Assembly (NCBI GenBank): GCA_009691785.1 | Contig: SIAM01000001.1 | Location: 1 to 64,000, forward strand | Direction of reading: 5' to 3' | Origin: Phycisphaerales bacterium | Lineage (GTDB): Bacteria > Planctomycetota > Phycisphaerae > Phycisphaerales > SM1A02 | DNA: 64,000 nt | Shown: positions 53,074 to 63,669 of the stretch, one piece after another | Layout of the letters: each line of letters begins with the position of its first letter | Numbering within the stretch: position 1 is the stretch's first letter | The notes under the pieces: generated by a model | Database searches by the model: none | What the model was told of the DNA's origin: nothing | The model's input: only the letters and a program-made list of their open reading frames with translations | Made by a program: the position numbers and the translations under genes

Positions 53074-53313
53074 TTAGTTCGTGTTAGTGCGCTTCGCGAA
53101 GATGCTCAGGATCACCAGAAGGGCGATCAGGCCTACGAAGCCACCGTTGCCGAGTTGCTGAATGAACCCAGTCAAGTTTCCTGTGACTTTGCCGAAGAAC
53201 CCAGTGCTCTCCGTGCCAAAGATAATTTGCACAAGAACGCCAAGAGCGATGAACAGAATCATGATGTCAACAAGTTCACGAGCCCAACCCTTTACAATTT
53301 CAAAACCCTTCAT
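53074..53313 (-). CDS. Small membrane protein of unknown function
   Basis: 79 residues with a good GAGGAG site 7-8 bases before the ATG at 53313. Two hydrophobic segments, IMILFIALGVLVQIIFG (about 17-33) and GFVGLIALLVILSIFA (about 58-73), flank a Gly/Thr-rich loop (TESTGFFGKVTGNLTGFIQQ). No family recognised. The strong ribosome site and dedicated terminator show that it is a real, separately expressed gene. Confidence 0.75.
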   Translation of the reverse strand: MKGFEIVKGWARELVDIMILFIALGVLVQIIFGTESTGFFGKVTGNLTGFIQQLGNGGFVGLIALLVILSIFAKRTNTN

Positions 53314-53428
53314 GCGAAGTCTCCTCTGTTAAGGTCAAATCGGGCGAACCGATGCCGCCACCGATTATAAATCGGCAAATTGTGGCTGAGAACTTGATGG
53401 TCTACCGTGCATGCGGGAAACAGGTTGC

Positions 53429-53524
53429 TCAAAACCCGATGAGTCGGGCGAACAAAATGCCTATTAATAGGCTGCAAACGGCTACAAGTGTTTTTTGAAT
53501 TCGGTGTTGTGCTTTGACTGACAT
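53429..53524 (-). CDS. Very small membrane peptide (31 residues)
   Basis: ATG at 53524 preceded by GAGGGAGA about 7 bases upstream, an excellent ribosome site. The product begins MSVKAQHRIQKTLVAVCSLL, then IGILFARLIGF: a basic N-terminal third followed by one hydrophobic helix. It is 115 bases upstream of the 79-residue membrane protein gene on the same strand, so they may share a transcript. No homologue recognised. Confidence 0.4.
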   Translation of the reverse strand: MSVKAQHRIQKTLVAVCSLLIGILFARLIGF

Positions 53525-53760
53525 GGCGATTCTCCCTCAAAAATTGAGGTTTTGGCGTGAAATTTGGCCAATTCCTCATGAACTGACTCTAATTTCACAT
53601 ACACCGATAAAAAATCAAATGTTTGCCTAATAATTATTTATTTATATTTTGTTTTTGCCCTGAATTTGTGGTCAAACAAACATGTAGTGCGTGAAAATAT
53701 GAGCCCCACAACATCTTGTGGCGCGCCTTGGTGCGGCCAATCAGACCGCGGATGGGTGGT

Positions 53761-54441
53761 TCAAGCCAACTTTGGTAAACAATTCGCCGACACGGCGTGC
53801 AGCATGGCGTGAATCGCGCGCGCGGCAACATGCATGTCCATGTGCGGTCCCCCGCGTTGGCTCGCTTGCTCTGGAAGTTGGGGCACATGAATAAACCCGC
53901 CGATGAAGTTGTTGTGATGCGCGGCTGAAGTTGAAGCGCCACTCGCGCGTTCAAGCAAGCGAAAGAAAAGTTCGTTGCAAAGAAATGTCCCAGCGTCACT
54001 GGACAATGTCACGGGTACACCAACGGACTCGCACGCGCGCACCATGTCTTGCGTTGGCAGCGTTGTTGAATGCATCTGTGGCGCACCCGCAATCACAACT
54101 TCGTTGCGCAGTTGCGTGCCGGCGTTGTCGGGTATGCGGCTGTCGCGCACATTCACCGCGCGCGTTTCAATATGAATGCGATCGGCTTTGGCGGATTCGC
54201 CAAGGGCCACAACCGCGTCGGGTTTCAGTGTGTCAATCATGCGTGCCGCGGCGTACCATGCGGAATTTGGATCAATTCCGCCAATAACTGGCAACGCCAG
54301 AAACCTGTGCGAACCAATCAATGGCGTGCTGGCCACAAGCACTTTTGCAATTGCAATAGTTGGATTCACGGGGCTTCCGCCGAAGGGCTCAAAACTGGTG
54401 ACCAGAATCAACGGTCGCGCGATGGTGGAATGCGTGGTCAC
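53761..54441 (-). CDS. pcp: Pyroglutamyl-peptidase I
   Basis: 226 residues. ILVTSFEPFGGSPVNPT is the N-terminal signature. The catalytic triad appears as Glu in VVALGESAKADRIHIE, Cys in LSSDAGTFLCNELFF and His in GGFIHVPQLPEQ. This cysteine peptidase removes N-terminal pyroglutamate from peptides. It is divergent from the 5-oxoprolinase gene, whose product opens the released 5-oxoproline to glutamate. The C-terminus is in the usual range (200-220). Confidence 0.94.
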   Translation of the reverse strand: MTTHSTIARPLILVTSFEPFGGSPVNPTIAIAKVLVASTPLIGSHRFLALPVIGGIDPNSAWYAAARMIDTLKPDAVVALGESAKADRIHIETRAVNVRDSRIPDNAGTQLRNEVVIAGAPQMHSTTLPTQDMVRACESVGVPVTLSSDAGTFLCNELFFRLLERASGASTSAAHHNNFIGGFIHVPQLPEQASQRGGPHMDMHVAARAIHAMLHAVSANCLPKLA

Positions 54442-54591
54442 AAGCGCACGCTACCAAGTGATTCAAATTATTTCAGGCACGGCTACGCTTGACACACCAT
54501 TGTGACACCTGAACACGCACACAACTCACGAAACGATTGGCTAGAGAATGCGCCAGAAGAAAAACTGAAGCACGCAATGCGTCATGCCCCT

Positions 54592-57500
54592 ATGAAAAAA
54601 ATTCTGTGGGATATTGGCGTTGACACTGGCGGAACATTCACCGATTGCGTGGCGCGCCATGTGGATGGTCGCGTGGCGCGCTCCAAGGTGTTAAGCACTT
54701 CGGCGTTGCGTGGCGTGGTGCGCGGCGGCTCTTCAGATTTGCTTGTGGTTGAAATCGCGCGCGTGGTGTTGCCTAGCAACATTGAAAAGTTTTTTGATGG
54801 CTTTGTTGTGCGCGCGCTTGACCACGGGGCGGCGCAAGGTGATGCGCGCAATGAGATAGACGCGCATGTTTGCAAAGTACAGTCAGCGCGGCTGCTTGAA
54901 AGTGGACATGTTGAATTCAAAGTGGGCGCGAAACATGCGTGTGCGTCGCACGCCGTAGGAACATTTGTTGATCTTGTGGCGCCGTTTGAAGCGCCTATTT
55001 TTGCGGCGCGCCTTGCAATTGAGCGCCCATTTCCGCAGCCTTTACATGATTGCCGAATCTGCATTGGCACAACTCGCGGAACCAACGCGCTGCTGCAGGG
55101 CCGCGTGAGCGAAGTGACGTTGTTTGTGAATGAAGGCTTGGAAGATATTTTGCGCATTGGGGACCAGCGGCGTATGGATATTTTTGCCAACGCGCCGCGC
55201 AAGCCGACTACGCTTGAGAAAAATTCCGTAGGTGTGAACGCGCGCTTGATCTTTGATGGCAATGAATTGATCGCGCTCGATAGCCGCGCTTTGCACGCGC
55301 GTGCGCAGGAAATTATCCAAACAGGAATCACAACCGCGGCGGTGGCTCTATTACACGCGGGCAGAAATCCCTCGCATGAAATTCGCGTGGCGCAAATTTT
55401 GCGTGAGAAAGGTTTCAAATGGATTTCCCTTTCACATGAATGTGGCTCAACAAGCCGCTTTGAACCGCGTGCGCGCGCCGCCGTGGTGGACGCTGCATTA
55501 AGTGGACCAGTTGGTGAATTTATAAAATTAATTCAAGTTGGCGCGGCCGGTGCCGATATTTTCATGATGACAAGCGCGGGTGGTTTGACCACGGCATCCG
55601 CATTTCAACCGCGGGAAAGTTTGTTGTCTGGTCCAGCCGGTGGCGTTGCTGGCGCCGGCGAAATTGCGCGCCAGTGTGGCTTTGCGCTGTGCGTCACGCT
55701 TGACATGGGCGGAACAAGCACTGATGTCGCGCGCGTGGACGGCACGCCAGAAATGCGTGACGAAACAACTGTTGGCGGCGCCACCATCGCGTCGCCATGC
55801 GTCGCTGTTGAAAGCGTTGCGGCGGGCGGTGGTTCTATTTTGTGGTGGGACGGCGAGGCGCGGCGCGTTGGTCCACAAAGTGCGAGCGCCAATCCTGGTC
55901 CCGCGTGCTACGGCGCGGGTGGACCACTGACACTTACCGATGCGCATTTAATTTTGGGCCATATCAATGGGCAAATGATGCCAATTCCAATTTCACTCAA
56001 CGACGCGCTTGATCGCGCGCATGAATTGCACGCAACCATGACCACGCGCGCCATTGCAAGCGCGGCGCACAAACAAGTTGGTGGCGATCATCTATCAACA
56101 TCACCACAGAGCGCGGCAGACATGACGATGCATGAAATGTTGCGGGGTTTCATTGCCATCGCCGACGAATCAATGGCCGCGGCCATTCGCACGGTCACGA
56201 TTCGCAAAGGCGTTGATCCAGCCGATCACGCGCTTGTTGCGTTTGGCGGCGCGGGTGGACTTCACGCGTGCGCAATAGCGCAGCGACTTGGCATGACGAA
56301 CATTGTGCTTCCCGCGGACGCTGGCCTTCTGTGCGCCAGTGGAATTTCGCAGGCGCCCGTGACGCGCGTGGTCTCTGAACTTGTTCTTTCTACCATCGAT
56401 GCATGCGCGCCACCGCTAGGTGAAAAGTTTAATGAATTATTTCAGCGCGCAAAAAAAGAGTTGCTGGAAATTGGAATGGATGACTCATTTGCAAAGCCAA
56501 CTCGGCGCGTTGCATTAATGCGATTAAAAGGACAAGAAGAAAGTTTAGAGATTGAGTTGCCGCTTGCGCACAGGGAGACACTGAACGCAGACAGATTGCG
56601 GGAATTATTCAAGCGGCGCTTTCAGCAGACATATGGATTTCAGCCAGATGAACCGCGCGCAATTGAAATTGAACGCATTCGCCTTGTGGTGGAGATCACA
56701 CGAGCAAGTCTGACTCACGCGAACATTGATACCAATAAATCCGTCAATATCATTGGTCCAGCATCGCTTCCGCGCCAGCATTCCACAGCGTTTCTGGCCG
56801 CTGGTTGGCGCGCGTTAACGCACACAAGTGGCGCCACAATTCTAACTCGCAATCAGACCGCTTCAGAATTGCCCAGCACTTCCGCGCACTCCCATGAACT
56901 TATCGCGGCGCGGTTGGGTGCTATCGCTACCGACATGGGCGAGCAACTTCGACGCACCGCGGTTTCACCCAACATCAAAGATCGATTGGATTTTTCATGC
57001 GGCCTGCTTGATGCGGATGGATTTCTTGTTGTGAACGCGCCGCACATTCCAATTCACTTGGGCGCGCTTGGCGTGTGCGTGCGCGAGGTGGGCAAGGCGC
57101 ATGCGTTCGCGCCAGGCCAAGTGTGGGTTGTGAACCACCCGCGCTACGGCGGTTCGCATTTGCCAGACATCACTGTGATCACGCCAATTTTTTCTTTGCC
57201 GAGCAAGCAATTCCAAAGCGGCGAGTTGATTGGCTTCGCGGCCAATCGCGCGCACCACGCGGAGATTGGCGGCACGCGTCCTGGGTCCATGCCGCCCGAC
57301 GCCACCACGCTTGCGCACGAAGGCGTTGTGATTGAACCCACGCTTCTTGTTGAACATGGCGCCGCGCATTTTGATCGTGTGGAAAATCAGCTGCGCGCTG
57401 GCGCGTGGCCAAGCCGCATGGTCGCGGATAATCTTGCGGATATTGCGGCCCAAGTGGCGGCAAATGAACTTGCTGTCACGCGCATGCGCGAGTTGATCGC

Positions 57501-58488
57501 GCAAAGTGGCTTGCCATTTCTGCGTGCGTCGAACGAAAAGTTGCGCGCGTCGGCCTGTCGCGCGGCGCAACAGTCGTTGCACTTGTTGCCCGCGGTGATC
57601 GAGCCGCTTGAAGAACGCCTAGATGATGGCACCGTGCTGCGCGTGCGCATGAGCCGCGCGCACAATCCGCCGCGGCTTGTGATTGACTTCACTGGAACAT
57701 CGGCCCAACACGCCAACAATCTCAACGCGCCGCAGGCCGTCACTCGCGCCGCGGTTATGTATTGCATTCGTGTGTTGGTTGGTCAACTTCTTGGCGGCGC
57801 GGCGCCTGCGTTTCCAATGAATGAAGGGTTGCTTGACCCGATTGAAATTATTTTGCCTGTGGGAACTATTTTGTCCCCTGATTTTTCAGGCGCACCTAGC
57901 AACTGCCCCGCGTGCGCAATTGGACAAACAGAAACCAGTCAACGACTTGTGGATTTGTTGTGGCGCGCCTTCAATCTTGGTGCGTGCAGCCAAGGCACCA
58001 TCAACAATCTTTTGTTTGGCAACGCGCGATTTGGTTTTTATGAAACCATTGCAGGAGGCGCGGGCGCGACGGCAGGTGGCGACGGCGAAAGCGGCGTGCA
58101 CACGCACATCAGCAACACTCGCATTACGGACGCGGAGGTGCTTGAACGGCGCTATCCGGTGCGGCTTGAGCAATTTTGCATTCGCCGCAATTCCGGCGGC
58201 GCTGGACAGTTTCGCGGTGGCGACGGCCTTGTTCGACGACTGCGTTTTCTTGAGGCGGTTGATTTGTCTTTTCTTTCGCAACACCGCATTGAGGCGCCGT
58301 ATGGAATGAACGGCGGCGTGAACGGCGAGCGTGGGGCGCAGCACATTCTGCGCGCCAATGGAACGCGCGAGGAAGTGCCTGGAATTGTGGCGGCGCACAT
58401 GCAGGCGGGCGACGCGATTGAAATTCAAACTCCTGGCGGCGGCGGATTTGGCGATGCCAGTGCCGCTAAAGATCACGACCACACATGA
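54592..58488 (+). CDS. oplAH: 5-oxoprolinase / hydantoinase A-B fusion
   Basis: About 1298 residues from the ATG at 54592; in-frame GTG 54502 and ATG 54577 add up to 30 residues. [18 protein letters not shown] is the ATP-binding N-terminus of the HyuA half. [13 protein letters not shown], then [17 protein letters not shown] and [17 protein letters not shown] follow. The HyuB half from about 790 contains [39 protein letters not shown] and [20 protein letters not shown]. The fused HyuA-HyuB order and size match ATP-dependent 5-oxoprolinase, which converts 5-oxoproline to glutamate; the partner pcp gene supports this over a hydantoinase. Low-complexity insertions lie near the domain junction ([20 protein letters not shown]). 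Confidence 0.92.
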   Translation: MKKILWDIGVDTGGTFTDCVARHVDGRVARSKVLSTSALRGVVRGGSSDLLVVEIARVVLPSNIEKFFDGFVVRALDHGAAQGDARNEIDAHVCKVQSARLLESGHVEFKVGAKHACASHAVGTFVDLVAPFEAPIFAARLAIERPFPQPLHDCRICIGTTRGTNALLQGRVSEVTLFVNEGLEDILRIGDQRRMDIFANAPRKPTTLEKNSVGVNARLIFDGNELIALDSRALHARAQEIIQTGITTAAVALLHAGRNPSHEIRVAQILREKGFKWISLSHECGSTSRFEPRARAAVVDAALSGPVGEFIKLIQVGAAGADIFMMTSAGGLTTASAFQPRESLLSGPAGGVAGAGEIARQCGFALCVTLDMGGTSTDVARVDGTPEMRDETTVGGATIASPCVAVESVAAGGGSILWWDGEARRVGPQSASANPGPACYGAGGPLTLTDAHLILGHINGQMMPIPISLNDALDRAHELHATMTTRAIASAAHKQVGGDHLSTSPQSAADMTMHEMLRGFIAIADESMAAAIRTVTIRKGVDPADHALVAFGGAGGLHACAIAQRLGMTNIVLPADAGLLCASGISQAPVTRVVSELVLSTIDACAPPLGEKFNELFQRAKKELLEIGMDDSFAKPTRRVALMRLKGQEESLEIELPLAHRETLNADRLRELFKRRFQQTYGFQPDEPRAIEIERIRLVVEITRASLTHANIDTNKSVNIIGPASLPRQHSTAFLAAGWRALTHTSGATILTRNQTASELPSTSAHSHELIAARLGAIATDMGEQLRRTAVSPNIKDRLDFSCGLLDADGFLVVNAPHIPIHLGALGVCVREVGKAHAFAPGQVWVVNHPRYGGSHLPDITVITPIFSLPSKQFQSGELIGFAANRAHHAEIGGTRPGSMPPDATTLAHEGVVIEPTLLVEHGAAHFDRVENQLRAGAWPSRMVADNLADIAAQVAANELAVTRMRELIAQSGLPFLRASNEKLRASACRAAQQSLHLLPAVIEPLEERLDDGTVLRVRMSRAHNPPRLVIDFTGTSAQHANNLNAPQAVTRAAVMYCIRVLVGQLLGGAAPAFPMNEGLLDPIEIILPVGTILSPDFSGAPSNCPACAIGQTETSQRLVDLLWRAFNLGACSQGTINNLLFGNARFGFYETIAGGAGATAGGDGESGVHTHISNTRITDAEVLERRYPVRLEQFCIRRNSGGAGQFRGGDGLVRRLRFLEAVDLSFLSQHRIEAPYGMNGGVNGERGAQHILRANGTREEVPGIVAAHMQAGDAIEIQTPGGGGFGDASAAKDHDHT

Positions 58489-58515
58489 ACCATTGGATTA
58501 TGTAATTTCAAATTT

Positions 58516-59445
58516 ATGTCAACTTCCCCGCACACATCCCAATCGGCCACCAATGCAATTCAAGTGGCGTCGCTGCATGTGTATCCGCTGAAAGGCGCGG
58601 CTGGATTTTCCCCGCACAGTTGTCCAGTGGATGAACGCGGCTTGCGCCACGACCGTCGCTTTATGTTGGTGGACGAAACTGGAAATTTTATTTCGCAGCG
58701 AACATGCGCGAAGTTGGCGCTGGTGCGCGCGGACATTGCCAACACCACGCTGCGTCTTTATTGCCCGGCGCGCGCGGCGCCCCATTCGCCACGCACTGAA
58801 GCGGCGATTGTTCACGCGGATCTGCGGGTTTGTGAAATTGCGCTTGACACGCTTGCGGCAAACACGCCTCAGAATGAAAGTGAGTATGCGCGCGTGCAAG
58901 TGTGGAATGACTTTGTTCAGGCCCTTGCCATTTGGCCAGAAGTGGACGCGGCGTTGAGTGAATTTCTTGGTCAAGCCTGCCGCCTTGTGTGGATGCCCGA
59001 CAGTGCAACACGATTGACCAACATCAATCGTGGCGAACCGCGGCGCAATGTCAGCTTTGCGGACGCCGCGCCATTGTTGTTGACCAGCGAAACATCGTTG
59101 CAAGAATTGAATGCTCGATTGCAAGCTGGCGGATCAGCGGCAATTCCCATGGATCGATTCCGCGCCAACATTGTCATTCGTGGAGCCGCGCTTGCGGAGG
59201 ATGATCACTGGAGCGCGCTCACCATCAACAAAGCAAAGTTTCGTGCGAGCAATTCGTGCAAGCGTTGCAAGGTGATCACCATTGATCAAACCACTGGCGA
59301 GTTCCAGTCGCGCGATCCCGTTATCACTCTTGCCACGTATCGCAGCGATGGAAATAGTGTGACATTTGGGCAGCACTTGTTGGTGGAACGCTCCGGCATG
59401 CTCAGCGTTGGTGACCGTGTTGTTGTTGACGCAAGTCATCGCTGA
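58516..59445 (+). CDS. MOSC-domain protein (YcbX-like)
   Basis: 309 residues. The MOSC N-terminal beta-barrel (VASLHVYPLKGAAGFSPHSC, then DERGLRHDRRFMLVDETGNF) is followed by the MOSC domain with FADAAPLLLTSETSLQELNA, RFRANIVIRGAALAEDDHW and FRASNSCKRCKVITIDQTTG, where the conserved Cys lies. Proteins of this type use molybdenum cofactor in N-hydroxylated-compound reduction. It starts 27 bases after oplAH on the same strand, so co-transcription is likely. No attached ferredoxin domain, unlike E. coli YcbX. Confidence 0.9.
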   Translation: MSTSPHTSQSATNAIQVASLHVYPLKGAAGFSPHSCPVDERGLRHDRRFMLVDETGNFISQRTCAKLALVRADIANTTLRLYCPARAAPHSPRTEAAIVHADLRVCEIALDTLAANTPQNESEYARVQVWNDFVQALAIWPEVDAALSEFLGQACRLVWMPDSATRLTNINRGEPRRNVSFADAAPLLLTSETSLQELNARLQAGGSAAIPMDRFRANIVIRGAALAEDDHWSALTINKAKFRASNSCKRCKVITIDQTTGEFQSRDPVITLATYRSDGNSVTFGQHLLVERSGMLSVGDRVVVDASHR

Positions 59446-59463
59446 AGAGCGCGAGGCAACCAC

Positions 59464-60702
59464 TTAGGCCGACATGGCAACGCGCCCCGCCGTCACCGCA
59501 ATTTCAGCGGGCAATTCATGGCTGTTGTATTGACTGGCCATGGTGAAGCCGTAAGCGCCCGCGTCGGCGATTGCGACCAGATCGCCCTGCTTCAATTGCG
59601 AAAGTAAAACATCTTTGGCAAGAAAATCCGAGGACTCACAAATTGGTCCGACAATGTCGTAGGCAATTTTTTCGCCAGCGCCTTGACGCAGCGGAAGAAT
59701 GCGGTGCTTTGATCCATACAGCGCGGGCCGAACCAAGTGATGCATGCCCGTGTCAAGAATGGCGAATGTTTTTGCGGCGGTGGCCTTGATGTATTGCACG
59801 CGCCCAACAAGCAAGCCCGCGCGCGCAACAAAAACGCGTCCAGGCTCGCTGAGCAATTCAACATCCATCCCGCGCGTGGCGTCAATGGCCATGCGGCCAT
59901 ACTGCGTGATCATTTCAAATTCGCGCGCGGTGTCCGCGGTGTCATAGTAAATTCCAAGTCCGCCGCCAATATCAAGGCGGTCAAGCGCGTGACCCTGCGC
60001 CTTGAATGTTTCGTGCACCGCGATTGTTTTTTCAATGGCCTCGCGAATCACATCAAGATCAAACAGCAGCGAGCCAATGTGCATGGTGAAGCCGCGCAAG
60101 CGCAACCACTTGCGATCGCGCGCAAGAATGCCGCGCAACTCTGGCATGAAGGATTCATCCATGCCAAATTTGTTGTCGCGAAACCCGGTGGTGATATATG
60201 GATGCGTCTTGGGATTCACGTTTGGATTAAGGCGAAAAGCCACATCGGCCACCACGCCAAGGTGCCGCGCGATGTCCCCGATGCGCTGCAACTCTTGCGG
60301 GCTTTCAACATTGATCTGTTTAATGCGCGCTTCAAGCGCGCGCTGAATCTCTTTGTGCGTTTTGGCCACGCCAGAAAAAATAATCCGGTCAGCGGGCACG
60401 CCCACGGCAAGTGCGCGCGCAATTTCGCCGCCAGACACCGTGTCCACGCCCGCTCCAAGCGCGCACAAATGCCGCACAATGGCGGCATTGCTGTTGGCTT
60501 TCATGGCGTAATGAATAGTGTGGCGCGCGCCAGCAAACGCGTTGTTCATGGCGTGAAAGCGCAACGCAATGTCATCCAAGTCATAGACATACGCGGGTCG
60601 ATCAAGCGCGCCAACAATGGAATCAACCGTCACGCTCGCGCGCGCGTCGCCAACATGAAGTGTTCCACCACTATAAAAAAATGCCACGCTTACGCCTTTC
60701 AC
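59464..60702 (-). CDS. lysA: Diaminopimelate decarboxylase
   Basis: 412 residues. HYAMKANSNAAIVRHLCALG has the PLP Lys (68). GAGVDTVSGGEIARALAVG, FTMHIGSLLFDLDVI and LDIGGGLGIYY bind the cofactor phosphate, and VGPICESSDFLAKD contains the catalytic Cys of the opposite subunit. It removes CO2 from meso-diaminopimelate to give lysine. It converges on the MOSC gene, with about 18 bases between stops. A plus-strand frame across it is a shadow. Confidence 0.95.
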   Translation of the reverse strand: MKGVSVAFFYSGGTLHVGDARASVTVDSIVGALDRPAYVYDLDDIALRFHAMNNAFAGARHTIHYAMKANSNAAIVRHLCALGAGVDTVSGGEIARALAVGVPADRIIFSGVAKTHKEIQRALEARIKQINVESPQELQRIGDIARHLGVVADVAFRLNPNVNPKTHPYITTGFRDNKFGMDESFMPELRGILARDRKWLRLRGFTMHIGSLLFDLDVIREAIEKTIAVHETFKAQGHALDRLDIGGGLGIYYDTADTAREFEMITQYGRMAIDATRGMDVELLSEPGRVFVARAGLLVGRVQYIKATAAKTFAILDTGMHHLVRPALYGSKHRILPLRQGAGEKIAYDIVGPICESSDFLAKDVLLSQLKQGDLVAIADAGAYGFTMASQYNSHELPAEIAVTAGRVAMSA

Positions 60703-60813
60703 ATAATTCTTGTCGCGGTTAACGCCGCAGACATTTCAACATGCTTTCCATACGATAGCGAAAGTATCGGACTTGTCATTCAGTTTGTTGCACTACTTAG
60801 TCAAGGACTCAAC

Positions 60814-62100
60814 ATGAAGCCAAAGAAATTTCTCTTCGTCTCGTACGCCGCGCTGATCACCGACATTGCGTGGCAAGTTGTGAAAGAGGGCCACGAGGTG
60901 AAATACTGCATTGACGCCGTAAAAGAGCGCGACATTGGCGACGGCTTTGTGCCCAAGGTGAACGAGTGGCGCCCGCATGTTGATTGGGCCGATGTGATTG
61001 TGTTTGACGACACACTTGGCCATGGAAAACTTGCGCATGAGTTGCGACAAAAAGGAAAGTCGGTTGTGGGTGGAACTCCATACACCGATCAACTAGAAGA
61101 TGACCGCGCGTTTGGCCAGGAGGAATTGCACAAGGCCGGCATTCATATTTTGCCCTACCGCCAATTCGACAACTTTGACGAAGCCATCAAATTTGTTCAA
61201 GAGCATCCAGATCGATATGTGATTAAACCTTCGGGCGAATCGGGCAATGTGAAGCGCCGTCTATTTGTGGGCGACGAGGACGACGGCGACGATGTGATTC
61301 GCGTGTTGAAGTCCTACAAGCGTTCACTAAGCGATGAGATCAAACTCTTTCAGTTGCAACGGCGCGTGACGGGCGTTGAAGTTGCGGTAGGCGCGTTCTT
61401 TAACGGCAAAGAATTTATTTTTCCCATCAACATCAACTTTGAAAATAAGAAATTGTTTCCTGGCAATGTTGGTCCGTCCACTGGCGAAATGGGTACCGCC
61501 ATGTTTTGGAGCAACGCCAATCATTTGTTCACCACCACGCTGTTGAAGATGCAGCCCATGTTGGCGCGTGAAAAATATGTGGGCTACATTGATCTGAATT
61601 GCATTGTGAATGGCCAAGGCATTTATCCCTTGGAGTTCACCGCGCGCTTTGGCTATCCCACCATCATGATTCAGCAAGAGGGAATGACCACGCCGATCGG
61701 TGAATTTCTGCATGATTTGGCCGCGGGCACGCTGACCAAGTTCAAGGTGAAAAGTGGTTTTCAAATTGGCGTGCGCATTGTGGTGTCGCCATTTCCATTT
61801 GACGATGTGGCCACATTTGAATCCGTCTCCAAGAACGCCGCGATTCTATTTAAGAAGGGAATTCCGGAAGAGGTGCACATTGAAGATGTGAAGCAAGTCG
61901 ACGGCCAGTGGTTGGTGGCGGGAACTTCCGGCGTTGTGCTTGTGGTGTGCGGCCTTGGCGCCACCATGCGCCAGGCGCAAGCGCAGGCGTACGCGCGCAT
62001 TAAAAATATCATGATTCCAGACATGTATTACCGCGACGATATTGGCGAGCGCTGGAATGACGACACCGATCGCTTACACACCTGGGGATATTTGCGCTAA
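60814..62100 (+). CDS. GARS-like ATP-grasp protein
   Basis: 428 residues from the ATG at 60814; the longer upstream frame runs antisense to lysA and is not real. FLFVSYAALITDIAWQVVKE begins a Rossmann-like N-domain, and VVGGTPYTDQLEDDRAFGQE and RYVIKPSGESGN are typical of the ATP-grasp fold of phosphoribosylamine-glycine ligase relatives. EFTARFGYPTIMIQ matches the GARS metal-site block (FNARFGDPE in PurD), with changed residues. It is related to PurD but unlikely to be the housekeeping enzyme; substrate unknown. The start lies 111 bases from the divergent lysA start. Confidence 0.8.
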   Translation: MKPKKFLFVSYAALITDIAWQVVKEGHEVKYCIDAVKERDIGDGFVPKVNEWRPHVDWADVIVFDDTLGHGKLAHELRQKGKSVVGGTPYTDQLEDDRAFGQEELHKAGIHILPYRQFDNFDEAIKFVQEHPDRYVIKPSGESGNVKRRLFVGDEDDGDDVIRVLKSYKRSLSDEIKLFQLQRRVTGVEVAVGAFFNGKEFIFPININFENKKLFPGNVGPSTGEMGTAMFWSNANHLFTTTLLKMQPMLAREKYVGYIDLNCIVNGQGIYPLEFTARFGYPTIMIQQEGMTTPIGEFLHDLAAGTLTKFKVKSGFQIGVRIVVSPFPFDDVATFESVSKNAAILFKKGIPEEVHIEDVKQVDGQWLVAGTSGVVLVVCGLGATMRQAQAQAYARIKNIMIPDMYYRDDIGERWNDDTDRLHTWGYLR

Positions 62101-62195
62101 GTGAATTGTGAAGCGCGCCGCATCCTTGTGATCTGGCTCCACTTGCCCACAGAGTTGATGTGCGATCTGGCTCAGGAACTGCTTACACTTGAGTC

Positions 62196-63611
62196 GTGAA
62201 CAAATCCGTAGTCATTGTTGGAGCCGGACTCGCGGGCTGCTTGCTTGCGGTGTATCTGGCGCGCGCGGGTTGGACCGTTGACTTGCGCGAACGCCGCGGC
62301 GATTCGCGGGCGCGCGGGCATGCCGCCGGTCGCTCCATTAATCTTGCAATAAGCGCGCGCGGCTTGAAAGCGCTTCGGCGCGCGGGCCTTGAGGAAACAA
62401 TCTTGCGCAACGCCATTCGCATGCCTGGTCGCATGATTCATTCGCGCGCGGGCGCGCAGGAATTTCAACAGTACAGCCGCGATCCCAACCACGCTATTCA
62501 AAGCGTGTCGCGCAGCGCGCTCAATCTTGCGCTGCTGGAAGCGGCGGCCGCGGAAAAAAATGTTGGCATTACATTTCATCAACGCTGCGTTGAAGTTGCG
62601 GCAGCGTCTGGCACCGTGATCTTTATTGATGACAGCACACAGCAACCCAGCAGCGTTGTTGCGGATCTGATTGTTGGCGCGGACGGCGCGTACAGCGCGA
62701 TGCGCGGCATCATGCAAAAGAACGAGGGCTTTGATTATTCGCAAGAGTGGCTTAGTCACGGCTACAAAGAAATGCAGATTCAACCGGTGACAAGCGGCGC
62801 GCACACGCCCTTTGCCATGAATCCAAACGCGCTGCACATTTGGCCGCGCGGCGCTTCCATGATGATCGCGCTGCCAAATCCAGATGGCTCGTTCACATGT
62901 ACCCTGTTTTGGCCGCACAGCGGAAGTGGAAGCTTTACCGAAATTTCTGGCGCCGCAAATGGCCGCGCGCACTTTCAACGCGACTACGCCGACGCGCTGC
63001 CATTCATGCCTACGTTTGACGCGGACTTTGACGCGAATCCTGTTGGCAGCATGCTGACCGTTCGCTGCAATCCATGGTCGCAAGGCGGGCGCGTGGTGTT
63101 GCTTGGCGACGCGGCGCACGCCATTGTTCCATTCTTTGGTCAAGGCGCTAACGCCAGCTTTGAAGATTGCGAATCATTAACCGACGCGCTTGCAGCACAC
63201 GGCGACAATATTGCCGCGGCGATTTCCGCGTATGAGTTGGACCGCAAGCGCAACGCCGACGCGATCGCGGAAATGGCGCTGACCAACTTTGTGGAGATGC
63301 GCGATAAGACCGCGTCGCGCGCCTTTAAGTGGAAAAAGAAACTGGAACACTTTCTACACGGCGTGGCGCCGAAGTTTTTTATCCCCCGCTACGACATGGT
63401 GAGCTTTAGCACTATTCCCTACGCTGACGCGCTGCAGAAATCGCATAAGCAAGACGGTATTCGCTCTCGCCTTGTAATTTTCTTCCTGTGTTGCATCTCG
63501 GTAGGACTTTGGGCTGCCCTCAGCAATCACCAAAGTTCTATCTTTGTGTACACATGTATCTTTGTAGGATTATTCATTTCATTTATGTGGAGCGCAACGA
63601 GAAATAAGTGA
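62196..63611 (+). CDS. kmo: Kynurenine 3-monooxygenase
   Basis: 471 residues with a GTG start. VVIVGAGLAGCLLAVYLARA is the FAD Rossmann motif. LRERRGDSRARGHAAGRSIN is the family substrate-side block. VADLIVGADGAYSAMR and VVLLGDAAHAIVPFFGQGAN are the DG and GD FAD motifs. The C-terminus has two membrane helices (SRLVIFFLCCISVGLWAAL, then FVYTCIFVGLFISFMWSA), as in eukaryotic KMO. It hydroxylates kynurenine with NADPH and oxygen. It is followed 58 bases later by the aldehyde dehydrogenase gene of the same pathway. Confidence 0.95.
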   Translation: MNKSVVIVGAGLAGCLLAVYLARAGWTVDLRERRGDSRARGHAAGRSINLAISARGLKALRRAGLEETILRNAIRMPGRMIHSRAGAQEFQQYSRDPNHAIQSVSRSALNLALLEAAAAEKNVGITFHQRCVEVAAASGTVIFIDDSTQQPSSVVADLIVGADGAYSAMRGIMQKNEGFDYSQEWLSHGYKEMQIQPVTSGAHTPFAMNPNALHIWPRGASMMIALPNPDGSFTCTLFWPHSGSGSFTEISGAANGRAHFQRDYADALPFMPTFDADFDANPVGSMLTVRCNPWSQGGRVVLLGDAAHAIVPFFGQGANASFEDCESLTDALAAHGDNIAAAISAYELDRKRNADAIAEMALTNFVEMRDKTASRAFKWKKKLEHFLHGVAPKFFIPRYDMVSFSTIPYADALQKSHKQDGIRSRLVIFFLCCISVGLWAALSNHQSSIFVYTCIFVGLFISFMWSATRNK

Positions 63612-63669
63612 TGCCGACATTTGATTTTGCACAACGCAACACAATGGCGCAGCGCATTTGGAGCGCCCA

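Noticed and set aside
53634..53999. 121-codon minus-strand frame overlapping pcp
   Set aside because: It overlaps the well-supported pcp gene in another frame and has the Arg/Cys/Thr-rich composition of a shadow frame.
59737..60813. Long N-terminal extension of the GARS-like gene
   Set aside because: It is antisense to lysA across its whole length. The protein starts properly at the ATG at 60814 (MKPKKFLFVSY).
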